Positions 1 to 9,269 are shown, numbered from the stretch's first letter. The stretch is DNA of 64,000 nucleotides from Planctomycetota bacterium (GCA_029259915.1 JAJDED010000007.1:124001-188000); one strand, 5' to 3'. A program made the numbers and translations. The notes: a model not told the origin generated them from the letters alone.

Positions 1-1
1 A

Positions 2-673
2 GACTGTTGCGTGAGCCAAGAACCCGACCAAAATTGCTGGTCGATCACTTTGCCGGAAAGCTGGGAAGCGTTTTTGGCCGAGCAATCAAAATCGCACCGC
101 AAGCAACTTCGTCGCCTGGATAGCCGTGTGCTCGATTCGCCGCGGTCCGATTGGCATCTGGTCTCAACGCCTGAACAATTCGATCGCGCCTGGGAAGTGT
201 TGCGCGATTTGCACCAACGCCGCCGCCAAAGCCTGGGCGAGCCGGGGTGCTTTGCTTCGCCTCGTTGGGCGGCGTTTCATCGCGATGTGGCCGGGCAGTT
301 GCTAGCCAAAGGGCGGTTGCGGCTGTCTTGGCTCGAATTGGATGGCGAACCGGTCGCGGCTGAATATCATTTTACCGGCGGCAAAACCACTTACGCTTAC
401 CAAGGCGGGCTCGATCCCGATCGACTCGACGAGGAGCCCGGCAGGCTGTCGATGATTCTCACCCTGCAACACGCCATCGAACAAAGATGCGAATCGTTTG
501 ACCTGTTGCGCGGCGACGAAGCCTACAAAGCCCATTGGCGAGCAACACCGACTGAAACCTTTCACCTACAGATAGTTCCCAACCGCAGCAGTGCCCGCTG
601 GCGTTTCCAAGCGTGGAGTTCGCTTCGCAACACGGCACGTTGGGTACGTCAAATTGCCAACTTACTCAGCTAG
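2..673 (+). CDS. BioF2/FemAB-like GNAT acyltransferase, 5'-truncated by the window
   Basis: Only the C-terminal part is present: the frame is open to the left edge, so the GTG at 11 is not taken as the true start. The ~220 visible residues fit the Acetyltransf_6 (BioF2/CelD, FemAB-like) family, with a basic stretch KSHRKQLRRL at the left, a core carrying EPVAAEYHF and YAYQGGLDP, and the family-typical FDLLRGDEAYKAHW near residue 165. Family members move acyl or aminoacyl groups onto polysaccharide or cell-wall precursors. A polysaccharide deacetylase starts 36 bp downstream on the same strand, followed by a flippase and a glycosyltransferase, so a role in exopolysaccharide decoration is inferred. 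The acceptor cannot be told from sequence. Confidence 0.75.
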   Translation, partial: DCCVSQEPDQNCWSITLPESWEAFLAEQSKSHRKQLRRLDSRVLDSPRSDWHLVSTPEQFDRAWEVLRDLHQRRRQSLGEPGCFASPRWAAFHRDVAGQLLAKGRLRLSWLELDGEPVAAEYHFTGGKTTYAYQGGLDPDRLDEEPGRLSMILTLQHAIEQRCESFDLLRGDEAYKAHWRATPTETFHLQIVPNRSSARWRFQAWSSLRNTARWVRQIANLLS

Positions 674-709
674 TTTTACTTTTTGGAATACTTGACAGGA
701 ATACTTAAA

Positions 710-1564
710 ATGATACCCGATGTCTGCAAAGCACCGATGATCGATTTGTACTACCTGGCAACGCTCCCACAGCGGCGGCAGGCAGTAACTCGTTTGGAAA
801 ACAACCATCAAGTTCCCGTGATGGTATTGTTCTACCACCGCGTGGCCGACAGCCAGCCGAACGGTTGGACGATTTCGTCCGAGATGTTCCGCCGACAGAT
901 CGAGTGGGTTCAGGAGCGGTTCGACATTGTGACGTTGGAAGAAGCCCAACATCGCGTGGCCGCGGATGAGAACGATCGGCCCACGGTTTGTTTGACGTTT
1001 GACGACGGTTACGCCGACAACTGCGAGACGGCGATTCCCTGGTTGTTGGAACGGAAGATTCCATTCACCTATTTTGTAGCGAGCGATAATCTTTTATCCG
1101 GCAAACCGTTTACCCATGACGTTGCTGCCGGTTGTCCATTGCAACCCAACACGGTCGAACAAATTTGCGAGATGGCCGCCGCAGGCGTCGAAATCGGCGC
1201 CCATACGCGTTCGCACGCCGATTTGGGAAAAATCACCGACGAGCAAACCCTATACGACGAGATTGTTGGTTCCAAGCGCGATTTGGAAGCGATCGTCGAT
1301 CGGTCCGTGCGGTACTTTGCGTTTCCCTTTGGTTTGCCGGAGAACATGTCGACCCAAGCCTTTCGCATCGCCTTCGAGGCGGGATTGTGGGGCGTCTGCT
1401 CGGCTTATGGGGGCTACAACTTGCCGGGCGACGACAAATTCCATTTGCAGCGCATCCATGGCGACCCGCAGTGGGCGCGGTTCCGCAATTGGCTTACCGT
1501 CGATCCTCGCAAGCTGCGGCAACCGAAGCAATTCTGCCCGGGTGATTATCGCGATCGGTTTTAG
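710..1564 (+). CDS. Polysaccharide deacetylase (NodB-type, carbohydrate esterase 4)
   Basis: This 284-residue protein carries the CE4 signature TFDDGY at about 96-101, whose Asp residues act in catalysis and metal binding, and the metal-binding HTRSH at about 165-169. The family removes N- or O-acetyl groups from polysaccharides. The ATG at 710 is preferred to the TTG at 683 because an AGGA lies about nine bases upstream and the extra residues add nothing to the fold. No signal peptide is obvious, which suggests action on intermediates at the inner membrane or an uncertain start. It lies between an acyltransferase and a flippase/GT4 pair, consistent with exopolysaccharide modification. Its TAG stop coincides with the first bases of a dispersed repeat at 1562. 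Confidence 0.88.
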   Translation: MIPDVCKAPMIDLYYLATLPQRRQAVTRLENNHQVPVMVLFYHRVADSQPNGWTISSEMFRRQIEWVQERFDIVTLEEAQHRVAADENDRPTVCLTFDDGYADNCETAIPWLLERKIPFTYFVASDNLLSGKPFTHDVAAGCPLQPNTVEQICEMAAAGVEIGAHTRSHADLGKITDEQTLYDEIVGSKRDLEAIVDRSVRYFAFPFGLPENMSTQAFRIAFEAGLWGVCSAYGGYNLPGDDKFHLQRIHGDPQWARFRNWLTVDPRKLRQPKQFCPGDYRDRF

Positions 1565-1793
1565 TACTACTGCGCCAAGTTAATTGAACCACGACGACAC
1601 AACGGGCACTACGTGACAGCTGAATTCAGGTCAAAACAACAAGATGCATGTTTCCAACTTACCAATCAACTCCGAGAAACAACCACTCGGTCTTCGGACC
1701 GGTTTCGAATTGTCAAAGACCTTTTCACAGCACATCAATTACGTTGTGACCGTTGTGCCGTTGTGGTTAAACATAGCGCTGTAGTATTAGAAG
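1562..1793 (+). repeat. Dispersed ~232-bp element with terminal inverted repeats, copy 1
   Basis: The left end TAGTACTACTGCGC and the reverse complement of the right end, TAATACTACAGCGC, form imperfect terminal inverted repeats. They continue into inner arms GAACCACGACGACACAACG and its counterpart near 1750-1770. A second copy in the opposite orientation lies at 43277-43516 and matches along the whole length, including the central GATGCATGT/CCAATCAACTCC part. No credible gene lies inside. The first three bases form the stop codon of the deacetylase gene. Confidence 0.8.
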
Positions 1794-1843
1794 GCAGTTT
1801 ATTTGGATTTCGCGCTAAACCGCAAGCGGCGGCTTGAACGACC

Positions 1844-3391
1844 ATGGCTTCACACACCACTTTACCTAAGACTGCGCAATCGACTTCGCGGTTGAGGACC
1901 GATACGTTGGCCTCGAGTGTCGCGATTCTGCTGGTCGTTACAGTGGTCCAGCGCAGCGTGGGATTCGGTCGCGGGATCTTGTTTTGCCGTTGGCTTTCGC
2001 CAGAGATCCTCGGCGAATGGGAAATGGCCTACAGCTTCCTGCTGTTGGCTGCTCCGTTGGCCGTGCTGGGAGTTCCCGGTTCTTTCGGCCGATATTTGGA
2101 ACACTTCCGCCAGCGCGGACATCTGCATACGTTTCTGCGGCGGACAACGATTTGGACCGCCGCTTGGAGCACCCTAGCTGTAGCGGTTGTGGTCGGATTT
2201 GCACCGCAATTCTCGCGACTACTGTTTGGATGCGAAGATTGCGTGGGGCTGGTGCGGGGCGTTGCGCTCTGTTTGGCGGCGGTGATTGTGCATCATACGC
2301 TCACGTCGCTGCTGACAGCACTGCGGTTGTTTCGCGTAGTGTCGGCCATGAATTTCGCGCAAAGCCTGCTGTTTGCCAGCGTCGCGTTGGGATTGCTTGC
2401 CACAAATGCCCAGGTATCTAGCATTCTCATCGGATATGGCATCGCATGTTTAGTGGCATCGGCGGGTGCGATTGCGTGGGTGTGGCCGGAACTGCGGAAC
2501 TTGGACCGTCCCGTGGAGCATTTGCCGCAAAAAGAATTCTGGCCGCGACTGCTGCGATTTGCATTTTTTGTGTGGCTCACGAATGTGCTTGCCCATCTCT
2601 TTGCCATTGTCGATCGCTACATGCTTGTGCATTTCTCCGGAATGTCGCCGGCGGATGCGCTTGAGCAAGTCGGTTATTACCATAGCAGCCGGATTGTGCC
2701 GCTGTTGTTGATCTCCTTTACCGATCTGCTAAGTGGGTTGATCATGCCGCACTTGAGTCACGATTGGGAAGCCGGGCATCACAAACAAGTGGGCCGACAA
2801 ACCAATCTGGCGGTAAAACTCACCGGACTGGGGATGCTTGGATTCGGTGTGTGCGTGCTGTTGTTCAGCCCCTTTCTGTTCGATGTCATCTTACAGGGCA
2901 AATATTCCAGTGGTCTGGCGGTACTTCCTTGGACGCTCACCGGCTGCGTTTGGTACGGCATCTATTCGATATCACAGAACTACTTGTGGTGTGCGGAACG
3001 ATCGCGATTGGCGACCACGCCGCTGGCCCTCGGATTGGGCGTTAATGTCGTTTTGAATTTATTGCTGCTGCCGAAATGGGGGTTGCTGGGAGCGGTCGTG
3101 GCCACGGCAAGTTCTACGCTGCTCTGCCTGTTAACCATCTTATGGTTGAGCCAACGGCACGGAATGACGGTCGATTGGGGCACGATGATCGTGGCAATCG
3201 CCCCGGGATCACTTGTGGTCGATTCAACAATTGCAGTGGCAACGCTTGCGGTTTTGATAACCGCCTCGCTGGGGACCAACGTTATTCTCAACGCTGAAGA
3301 ACGCAAACAATTGTGGACGCTGCTGAAAAACACTCTCGATAAACTAAAACCTTTGATGCGGCGGGCAAAAACGTCTCCCGTTCAGGCATAA
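1844..3391 (+). CDS. Polysaccharide flippase, MOP/Wzx-like
   Basis: This 515-residue, very hydrophobic protein has about 12-14 predicted transmembrane segments and is of the length usual for Wzx/MATE-like lipid-linked oligosaccharide flippases. The N-terminal pattern (hydrophobic stretch, then RSVGFGRGILFCRWLSP) resembles the start of polysaccharide biosynthesis proteins of the MOP superfamily. It would move undecaprenyl-linked sugar units across the inner membrane. The ATG at 1844 is the first plausible start after the dispersed repeat. The GT4 gene follows after 19 bp, so the two are probably co-transcribed. The substrate is unknown. Confidence 0.82.
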   Translation: MASHTTLPKTAQSTSRLRTDTLASSVAILLVVTVVQRSVGFGRGILFCRWLSPEILGEWEMAYSFLLLAAPLAVLGVPGSFGRYLEHFRQRGHLHTFLRRTTIWTAAWSTLAVAVVVGFAPQFSRLLFGCEDCVGLVRGVALCLAAVIVHHTLTSLLTALRLFRVVSAMNFAQSLLFASVALGLLATNAQVSSILIGYGIACLVASAGAIAWVWPELRNLDRPVEHLPQKEFWPRLLRFAFFVWLTNVLAHLFAIVDRYMLVHFSGMSPADALEQVGYYHSSRIVPLLLISFTDLLSGLIMPHLSHDWEAGHHKQVGRQTNLAVKLTGLGMLGFGVCVLLFSPFLFDVILQGKYSSGLAVLPWTLTGCVWYGIYSISQNYLWCAERSRLATTPLALGLGVNVVLNLLLLPKWGLLGAVVATASSTLLCLLTILWLSQRHGMTVDWGTMIVAIAPGSLVVDSTIAVATLAVLITASLGTNVILNAEERKQLWTLLKNTLDKLKPLMRRAKTSPVQA

Positions 3392-3410
3392 CCACACGTG
3401 AGGACCACTC

Positions 3411-4613
3411 ATGAATTCTTGTTCCGACGAAGCTCCTGATCCTCGGCTGCGCGTGATGTTTCTCACCACAAGCATGCCCGTTGGAGGGGCCGAAACGCTG
3501 TTAGTCGATCTGGTTCGCGGTCTCAATTCCTCTGAGTTCGCTCCGGAGATCGTTTGCCTGAAAGAACCGGGAACGTTAGGCGAAATGCTTGCCAAGGAGA
3601 TGCCGGTACACAGCGGGTTGCTCCGTCACAAATACGATTTGCGCGTGCTGCCGAGATTATGGCATCTGATGGGAAATCGAGAAGTTGCTGCGGTGGTCAC
3701 GGTGGGGGCAGGTGACAAGATGTTTTGGGGTCGGCTTGCCGCGCGACTCGCCGGTGTGCCGGTGGTCATTTCCGCGTTGCACAGCACAGGCTGGCCCGAC
3801 TCGATCGGTCGGCTCAACCGTTTGCTCACGCCGATTACCGATGCCTTTGTCGGAGTGGCCAAAGCGCATGCCGAACATTTGGTAACCCGTGAAGGATTCC
3901 CTGAAAGCAAAGTGCACACCATCTACAACGGGGTCGACACCGTTCGCTTTGCACCGCGCGATGCGTCAAAAATTCGTCACGAATTATCCGTGCCGGCCGA
4001 CGCGCCCGTGGTGGGGATTCTTGCAGCGCTCAGGCCGGAGAAAAATCACGAACTGTTTCTCAAGGGCGCCGCCCAAATCGTGCGCACCCTTCCCACTGTA
4101 CAATTCCTCGTGATTGGCGACGGTCCACAACGTAAACCGCTCGAACAATTGGCCCGGAAACTGAAGATTGACGAAGCGGTTCACTTTCTCGGTTCTCGCT
4201 CTGACATTCCAGAACTGCTTAGCGCGGTCGACGTTTTGGCACTGACTTCGCACAACGAGGCAAGCCCCGTGTCGATTCTCGAAGCCCTGAGCAGTGAGGT
4301 GCCGGTCGTGGCGGCGGACGTAGGTTCGGTTTCCGAATCGGTCATTCCCGGCCAAACCGGCTTTCTGTTTCCAGCGGGCGATCTCGATCGCTATGTTTCC
4401 GCCATGCTCGAATTACTCCAAGACGAAGAGCTACGCACCCAGTTGGGATCCCAGGGCAGAAGTCATGTCGTCGAGTGGGGGTCGCTCGCAGCCATGGTCA
4501 ACGGCTACGAAACACTGATCAACTGGCTGATTACCAAAAAACTTTCTTGCCTGCTGTCCACTCAAGTCCGAGAGTCCTGGGAGGATAGCTATGCAGACTT
4601 TGGATCAACGTAG
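3411..4613 (+). CDS. Glycosyltransferase family 4 (GT-B fold)
   Basis: This 400-residue protein has the two-domain GT-B layout. The N-terminal half carries the PVGGAETL glycine turn (about 23-30) seen in GT4 enzymes. The C-terminal half carries YNGVD (172-176), GDGPQ (236-240) and the nucleotide-sugar-binding E-x7-E pair at E283 and E291 within HNEASPVSILEALS. It should transfer a sugar from a nucleotide sugar to a lipid-linked or growing glycan with retention of configuration. GTGAGG precedes the ATG. It directly follows the flippase in an apparent operon. The donor and acceptor sugars cannot be predicted. Confidence 0.9.
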   Translation: MNSCSDEAPDPRLRVMFLTTSMPVGGAETLLVDLVRGLNSSEFAPEIVCLKEPGTLGEMLAKEMPVHSGLLRHKYDLRVLPRLWHLMGNREVAAVVTVGAGDKMFWGRLAARLAGVPVVISALHSTGWPDSIGRLNRLLTPITDAFVGVAKAHAEHLVTREGFPESKVHTIYNGVDTVRFAPRDASKIRHELSVPADAPVVGILAALRPEKNHELFLKGAAQIVRTLPTVQFLVIGDGPQRKPLEQLARKLKIDEAVHFLGSRSDIPELLSAVDVLALTSHNEASPVSILEALSSEVPVVAADVGSVSESVIPGQTGFLFPAGDLDRYVSAMLELLQDEELRTQLGSQGRSHVVEWGSLAAMVNGYETLINWLITKKLSCLLSTQVRESWEDSYADFGST

Positions 4614-4813
4614 ACAGACAACTACCAGAATCGATGTTCGCATGTCGGAGCAACACTTCCGTCGGCAGTCGAGGCTGGATACCATAGAGCATACGAAATG
4701 GCATGTCGGGCGGCGTTTGGGTTCTTCCATCACTGTTGGTCGGCTTGTCTGCCCCCACCTGATCCCGCCTCTTTTCCGGTCGCAGTTTCCGGGCCACCCC
4801 AATCGAACTTGGC

Positions 4814-5416
4814 ATGATAACCGAGACCCTGTTAACCTGGACCTCACGATTTATCAGCGGGGTGAGTGTACGTTGGGTCGAATCGCAACCCGACACGTGC
4901 CAGCGGGTTTATTTTGCCAATCACACTAGTCACTTGGACGTGGTGCTCGTGTGGTCGGCGTTGCCGACGGAGGTGCGCCGTCTGACTCGACCGATTGCGG
5001 CAAAAGATTATTGGAATCGGGGAGCGATTCGCCGGCACTTGGCCGGGGTGTTTAATGCGATGCTGATCGATCGCACCGAAATCAAGGTTCACCAAAGTCC
5101 TGTCGACATGATGCTCCGCGAGATTGGCAATACCCATTCGCTAATAATTTTCCCCGAAGGGGGACGGACGCATGGCGAAGAGATTGGCGATTTCAAAAGC
5201 GGACTCTATTATCTCAGCAAGAAACGTCCTGAACTGGAATTGGTTCCCGTTTTCATCAACAATATGAACCGCATTCTTCCTCGTGGAGAATTTTTACCCG
5301 TTCCTTTGTTATCTTCCATTACCTTTGGCCCGCCCATTTGGCTTGAAGCGGGCGAACCGAAAATCGAATTTCTCACCCGCGCGCGCGAAGCCGTCCTCAG
5401 CCTCAAGGATAATTAG
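4814..5416 (+). CDS. PlsC-like lysophospholipid/1-acyl-glycerol-3-phosphate acyltransferase
   Basis: This 200-residue protein has the acyltransferase motif I H-x4-D (H37 to D42 in NHTSHLD), the later FPEGGRT block (113-119) and an LIDR block between them, as in the PlsC/COG0204 family. It would acylate a lysophospholipid or a related acceptor at the membrane. It is short compared with housekeeping PlsC and lacks a long N-terminal membrane anchor. The next gene, a CdsA-like protein, starts 2 bp after its stop, so the two are tightly coupled. A short PlsC plus a CdsA-like protein is a recurrent accessory pair in bacteria. The ~200 bp before it hold no other gene I can support. Confidence 0.83.
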   Translation: MITETLLTWTSRFISGVSVRWVESQPDTCQRVYFANHTSHLDVVLVWSALPTEVRRLTRPIAAKDYWNRGAIRRHLAGVFNAMLIDRTEIKVHQSPVDMMLREIGNTHSLIIFPEGGRTHGEEIGDFKSGLYYLSKKRPELELVPVFINNMNRILPRGEFLPVPLLSSITFGPPIWLEAGEPKIEFLTRAREAVLSLKDN

Positions 5417-5418
5417 CA

Positions 5419-6372
5419 ATGATCAAAGATTGGGCTTTGCTAGGCACCGTGTTGGCGCTGTTGACGGCGGCAACATTTGTGGGCCAGTGGTTGAAGCGGC
5501 AGACGTCGCTTGGGCTTGAAGCGCGCGCGGTCAATTCTTTTAACAGCCGCGTGCAAGCGTGGTGGTTCTTCAGCATTGTGTTGGGGGCGGCGTTTTTCTT
5601 TCCGCGGCTCACCGTCGTATTGTTCGGCCTGCTGGCCTTTTGGGCATTGCGAGAATTTATCACGCTCACCCCCACGCGTATGGGCGATCACCGCGCGCTG
5701 TTTTGGGTTTTCTTCTTTTTCACACCGATGCAATTTGTGCTGGTAGCGTACGAGAATTATCCGTTTTATAGCATTTTGATCCCCGTTTATGCATTTCTGT
5801 TTCTTGCCGCGCGGGTAGCCATCTCCGGGGACTACACGCGATTTCTTGAACGGGTGGCAAAAATCCAATTTGGGCTGTTGGTGTGCGTCTATTGTCTTAG
5901 CTTTGCCCCGGCGCTGTTGTTTCTCAAATGCAAGAACATGCTCGACGACGATGCGTCGGCCAACGCGCGGCTGCTGCTGTTTTTTGTGACCATCGTGCTA
6001 TTTTCGGAACTTCTACAGTTCATCTGCAGTCGACTCTTTGGCAAGCATTTGATCGCCGAGCCGATCGATACCCAGCGCACCTGGGAGGGATTTCTAGGTG
6101 GGGCGGGTGCCACGACGGTTGCAGGAATCGTGCTCTATTGGGCCACGCCGTTCCCCCATTGGTGGCAAGCGGGGGCGATGTCGTTGTTGATTGCGGTGAT
6201 GGCTTCGGCCGGCGCACTCACGATGGCAGCCATCAAACGCGATCGGGGCGAAGTCACTTCCGGAACTTTGATCGAAGGGCACGGCGGCGTGCTGAGCCGC
6301 ATCGACGCACTTTGCTTTGCAGCCCCGGTATTCTACCACGTCACCGGCTACTTCTTCGGACTATCGAGTTAA
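5419..6372 (+). CDS. CdsA-like (COG4589-type) membrane protein with altered catalytic residues
   Basis: This 317-residue polytopic protein keeps the frame of phosphatidate cytidylyltransferases: TWEGFLGG (221-228), KRDRG (273-277), GTLIEGHGG (282-290), RID (294-296) and the COG4589-like tail LCFAAPVFYH. Three positions that normally carry acid residues differ. The Lys-Asp after KRDLG is Val-Thr (279-280), the Asp of GHGG-x-x-DRID is Ser293, and the Asp of the earlier S/N-D motif is Glu197. The canonical enzyme uses two of these Asp residues to bind metals when making CDP-diacylglycerol. The protein may therefore be inactive, use another chemistry, or be regulatory. It is coupled to the PlsC-like gene. 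Confidence 0.78.
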   Translation: MIKDWALLGTVLALLTAATFVGQWLKRQTSLGLEARAVNSFNSRVQAWWFFSIVLGAAFFFPRLTVVLFGLLAFWALREFITLTPTRMGDHRALFWVFFFFTPMQFVLVAYENYPFYSILIPVYAFLFLAARVAISGDYTRFLERVAKIQFGLLVCVYCLSFAPALLFLKCKNMLDDDASANARLLLFFVTIVLFSELLQFICSRLFGKHLIAEPIDTQRTWEGFLGGAGATTVAGIVLYWATPFPHWWQAGAMSLLIAVMASAGALTMAAIKRDRGEVTSGTLIEGHGGVLSRIDALCFAAPVFYHVTGYFFGLSS

Positions 6373-6410
6373 ACCTAGTTAGTTCAGCTTATGGCCGCAA
6401 CTAAAATATT

Positions 6411-6643
6411 TTGAACAGGAGGAAACAGAGAATTGAATACTCTATAAGAGAACCGCCAAGAGCGCCAAGGGACTGTTTCTTTCGATTCCTTAAGACTCGC
6501 CTTTGAGTTGCTTATTGGATGTGGTTCTCTGTCTGGCAATGAATTTCTCCCACATTTCTTGGCGTACTTGGCGCTCTTGGCGGTTCATCTTTTCAGTTTA
6601 GATAAATAGATACTTCTCCGTTATCTCTGTTTTCTTCTGTTCA
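6411..6643. repeat. Nested intergenic palindrome
   Basis: The 313 bp between the CdsA-like gene and the next gene hold no gene but carry two nested inverted repeats. The outer arms are TTGAACAGGAGGAAACAGAG at 6411 and its complement ending at 6643. The inner arms are GAACCGCCAAGAGCGCCAAG at 6449 and its complement CTTGGCGCTCTTGGCGGTTC at 6568. The outer arm recurs at 53151. The arms are themselves made of repeated 8-9-bp words. Confidence 0.75.
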
Positions 6644-6685
6644 AGAATTTGTCAACTAATAACAGTTAGTTCCAAAAGGTATTTT

Positions 6686-7852
6686 ATGACACAAACTCCC
6701 AACGCAGGAACGAATAGCGGGCGTCTGATATCGCTTGACGCTTTTCGCGGGTTGACGATCATGCTCATGATTTTGGTCAACAATCCGGGGGATTGGGGAA
6801 ATATCTACACGCCGCTCAAGCATGCCGATTGGCATGGCTGCACGCCCACCGATTTGGTGTTCCCCTTTTTTCTGTTCATAGTGGGAGTCGCCATTTGCTT
6901 GGCTCTTTCTAAACGCAAACTCAGCGGCGATCGTCGGACGATCGTTCTGCATGTGCTTCGCAGATCGGCAATCTTATTCGGTCTGGGATTATTCTTATCG
7001 GGCTTTGGGCTCCTATTTCGATTGGGCCCCGACTATGGCTTTGGCGATCTGCTGACCAACTTGCGAATCCCTGGCGTGTTGCAGCGCATTGCCGTTTGTT
7101 ATTGCGTTGCTTCGCTGTTGTATCTGTTTGCTTTGCGAAAAATTCTCTACGGAGTGACGATCGCCGCACTTTTGGGATATTGGGCCCTGATGATGTGGGT
7201 GCCCGTCCCCGAGCATGGGCCGGGGAAAATCGATGACAAAGATACCCACCTGGCCGCTTATCTCGATCGCGCAGTCCTCGGCACCAACCATCTGTGGAGT
7301 GCCGCTCGCACGTGGGATCCCGAAGGCATTTTGAGTACGCTCCCAGCGCTTGCCACGACGCTGCTTGGCATTTTCACCGGCTGTTGGCTTCGACGAGAAC
7401 TGCCGTTGGCAAAGAAACTCGTCGGCTTGCTCACGGCTGGAGTTTTGCTCGTGTTGCTTGGTTGGATGTGGGGATCGGTGTTTCCGATCAACAAACCGAT
7501 CTGGACCAGCAGCTATGTTCTGTTCACGGCCGGTTGGGCTCTGCTGGTTTTGGGGCTCTGTGTTTTGCTTTTCGACATGCTCCGCTGGCAACCTCTTGCC
7601 CAGCCGCTAGTCATCTACGGGGTGAACGCCATTACCGTGTTTGTACTCAGTGGCGTCGTTGCACGTCTGCTGGCGGTAATCAAAATTGGCGGCGAAGAAA
7701 GCATTTCGCTCAAGACCTGGCTCTACGACAATCTGTTCCTTTCCTGGCTGACGGGAGAGAATGCCTCGCTGGCATACGCGGTCGTATGGTGTCTGGCCTG
7801 GTTGGTTGTGCTCACTTTTATGTACCGACGCAATTGGATCATCAAAGTGTGA
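6686..7852 (+). CDS. NagX/HGSNAT-like membrane acyltransferase (DUF5009, COG4299)
   Basis: This 388-residue polytopic protein starts with SLDAFRGLTIMLMILVN and has the family block CTPTDLVFPFFLFIVG near residue 50, both typical of the YeiB/heparan-alpha-glucosaminide N-acetyltransferase-like COG4299 family. About ten membrane segments are visible. The human relative moves acetyl groups across the lysosomal membrane onto glucosamine ends. Bacterial members are inferred to acetylate sugars during glycan use or envelope modification. A repeat-filled gap separates it from the lipid genes upstream, and it converges with the exporter gene downstream. The substrate is not known. Confidence 0.8.
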   Translation: MTQTPNAGTNSGRLISLDAFRGLTIMLMILVNNPGDWGNIYTPLKHADWHGCTPTDLVFPFFLFIVGVAICLALSKRKLSGDRRTIVLHVLRRSAILFGLGLFLSGFGLLFRLGPDYGFGDLLTNLRIPGVLQRIAVCYCVASLLYLFALRKILYGVTIAALLGYWALMMWVPVPEHGPGKIDDKDTHLAAYLDRAVLGTNHLWSAARTWDPEGILSTLPALATTLLGIFTGCWLRRELPLAKKLVGLLTAGVLLVLLGWMWGSVFPINKPIWTSSYVLFTAGWALLVLGLCVLLFDMLRWQPLAQPLVIYGVNAITVFVLSGVVARLLAVIKIGGEESISLKTWLYDNLFLSWLTGENASLAYAVVWCLAWLVVLTFMYRRNWIIKV

Positions 7853-7864
7853 ACCGGGGCCCGT

Positions 7865-9103
7865 TTAATCATTCGAATCGTTGCTTGGCAGAAGCAAGCA
7901 CACCAGCCCCGAGGCCACTAGCACGGCAGCGGTTAGGTGGAACGTGGTCGTCAATCCCCAGCGCGACATGCTGATTTCTGCCAACCGGGGCCCGATCATC
8001 GACGTTGCCCACGCACCGCCCATCATCAAGCTCGACGCCAGATTCGTGCGGTGCGGCAGAGCATGTTGCGCCAGGGCAATCGTCACGGGAATCATCGAAG
8101 CAAAACCGATTCCCGCCAGCGTTGCCAGCAGATAGCCCACGCTCAGCGGAACGTGGGGAAACGCAACCACGACCGGGGCAAATACCATCGGCACCAAAAC
8201 CATGGGCCATTTTTCTTTACCGGCTCGCACCAACAAACCTGCCAGCAGGCCACCGAGTGCCATGCCGAAAATTGTCGCTGCGTTCAGATCACCCACCATC
8301 GGAGCCGCCGTTTTGGCAATTTCTGCTCGCGTTGCAGTTGTATTGCTTGCCGCAATTTCTCCCTGGGCCCAACGAACATAGAGATAAATAAGAGCCAGGT
8401 TCACGCTAAAACGTAAACTGGCGGAAAGGTACAACAATCCAACTTCGCGCCAATTCGCAACGACAATGTTTTGTTCGGTCGTTCCGTTTACAGCATGGCC
8501 GTTCGGCGCAAGACGCGAAAAGCTGCGATGCAGGACGACAACCAAAACCACTACGGGAGAAATCACCAGTGGCAATATCCGGAATCCGTAAGGCTGCGAC
8601 AACAATCGAGGCCAGACGAGCGAGCCCATTGTGCCGCCCAACATGCCGGAAACAAAAAACATGCTGACCGCGAAGCTACGCTTATGTCGGTGCAGATAGC
8701 CGATGGTTGCCGCGCCCACCGGATGGTACATGCCGATGCCGATCATTCCCAAAGCGTAGATCAACGCCAACGAAACAATCCCATCGGCCAGACCCAACGA
8801 ACCAATTCCCAGCGCTCCCAAAGCGATTCCCACGACGCCCAGCATCCGTGATTCGCGACGATCACTTACCAAGGCACACGCCGGCTGAGCCAATCCCGAG
8901 CACAACGCGCCCAAACCCAATAGCCATGCCGATTGTTTGGCGCTGAGCCCCATCCGCGCTTCCAGCAATCCCAATGTCGAAGGGACCGTCGAGGCTAAGG
9001 CATCGACAATAAAGTGTGAAAACAACACGGCAACGAAAGCAATCCCAGCCACCCGCGCAGGATGAAGATCATTTTCCAGCTCTATCGAAACTTCCTGACT
9101 CAT
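7865..9103 (-). CDS. Major facilitator transporter, fosmidomycin-resistance (Fsr)-like
   Basis: This 412-residue protein has about 12 membrane segments and an MFS loop at SDRRESR. The GIGMYHPVGAATIGYL block resembles the YHPPG region of Fsr-type exporters, as does the early HFIVDALASTVPS stretch. It is likely a proton-coupled exporter of small molecules in the inner membrane. The ATG at 9103 starts the obvious membrane protein. It converges with the NagX-like gene with a 12-bp gap, and its own upstream region (9104-9487) holds only repeats. The exported compound is unknown. Confidence 0.8.
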   Translation of the reverse strand: MSQEVSIELENDLHPARVAGIAFVAVLFSHFIVDALASTVPSTLGLLEARMGLSAKQSAWLLGLGALCSGLAQPACALVSDRRESRMLGVVGIALGALGIGSLGLADGIVSLALIYALGMIGIGMYHPVGAATIGYLHRHKRSFAVSMFFVSGMLGGTMGSLVWPRLLSQPYGFRILPLVISPVVVLVVVLHRSFSRLAPNGHAVNGTTEQNIVVANWREVGLLYLSASLRFSVNLALIYLYVRWAQGEIAASNTTATRAEIAKTAAPMVGDLNAATIFGMALGGLLAGLLVRAGKEKWPMVLVPMVFAPVVVAFPHVPLSVGYLLATLAGIGFASMIPVTIALAQHALPHRTNLASSLMMGGAWATSMIGPRLAEISMSRWGLTTTFHLTAAVLVASGLVCLLLPSNDSND

Positions 9104-9269
9104 CGGGCCGCTTGCTCGCTACGGATCGCACATTGGGGGAACCCCAAGTTACACACCCAGATCGAGGTTTACCATGAGAGAGAATCTGCCTTCCCAGATT
9201 ATCTGGCAAGACAGACGTCAGGCGGGGTGAGTTCACTCTCTGGAGAAAGATTTTTTTTAAGGAGAGAGG

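Noticed and set aside
1613-1837. 74-codon open frame between the deacetylase and flippase genes
   Set aside because: It lies almost wholly inside the dispersed element, and the matching element at 43277 gives an unrelated context with similar residues only because the DNA is repeated.
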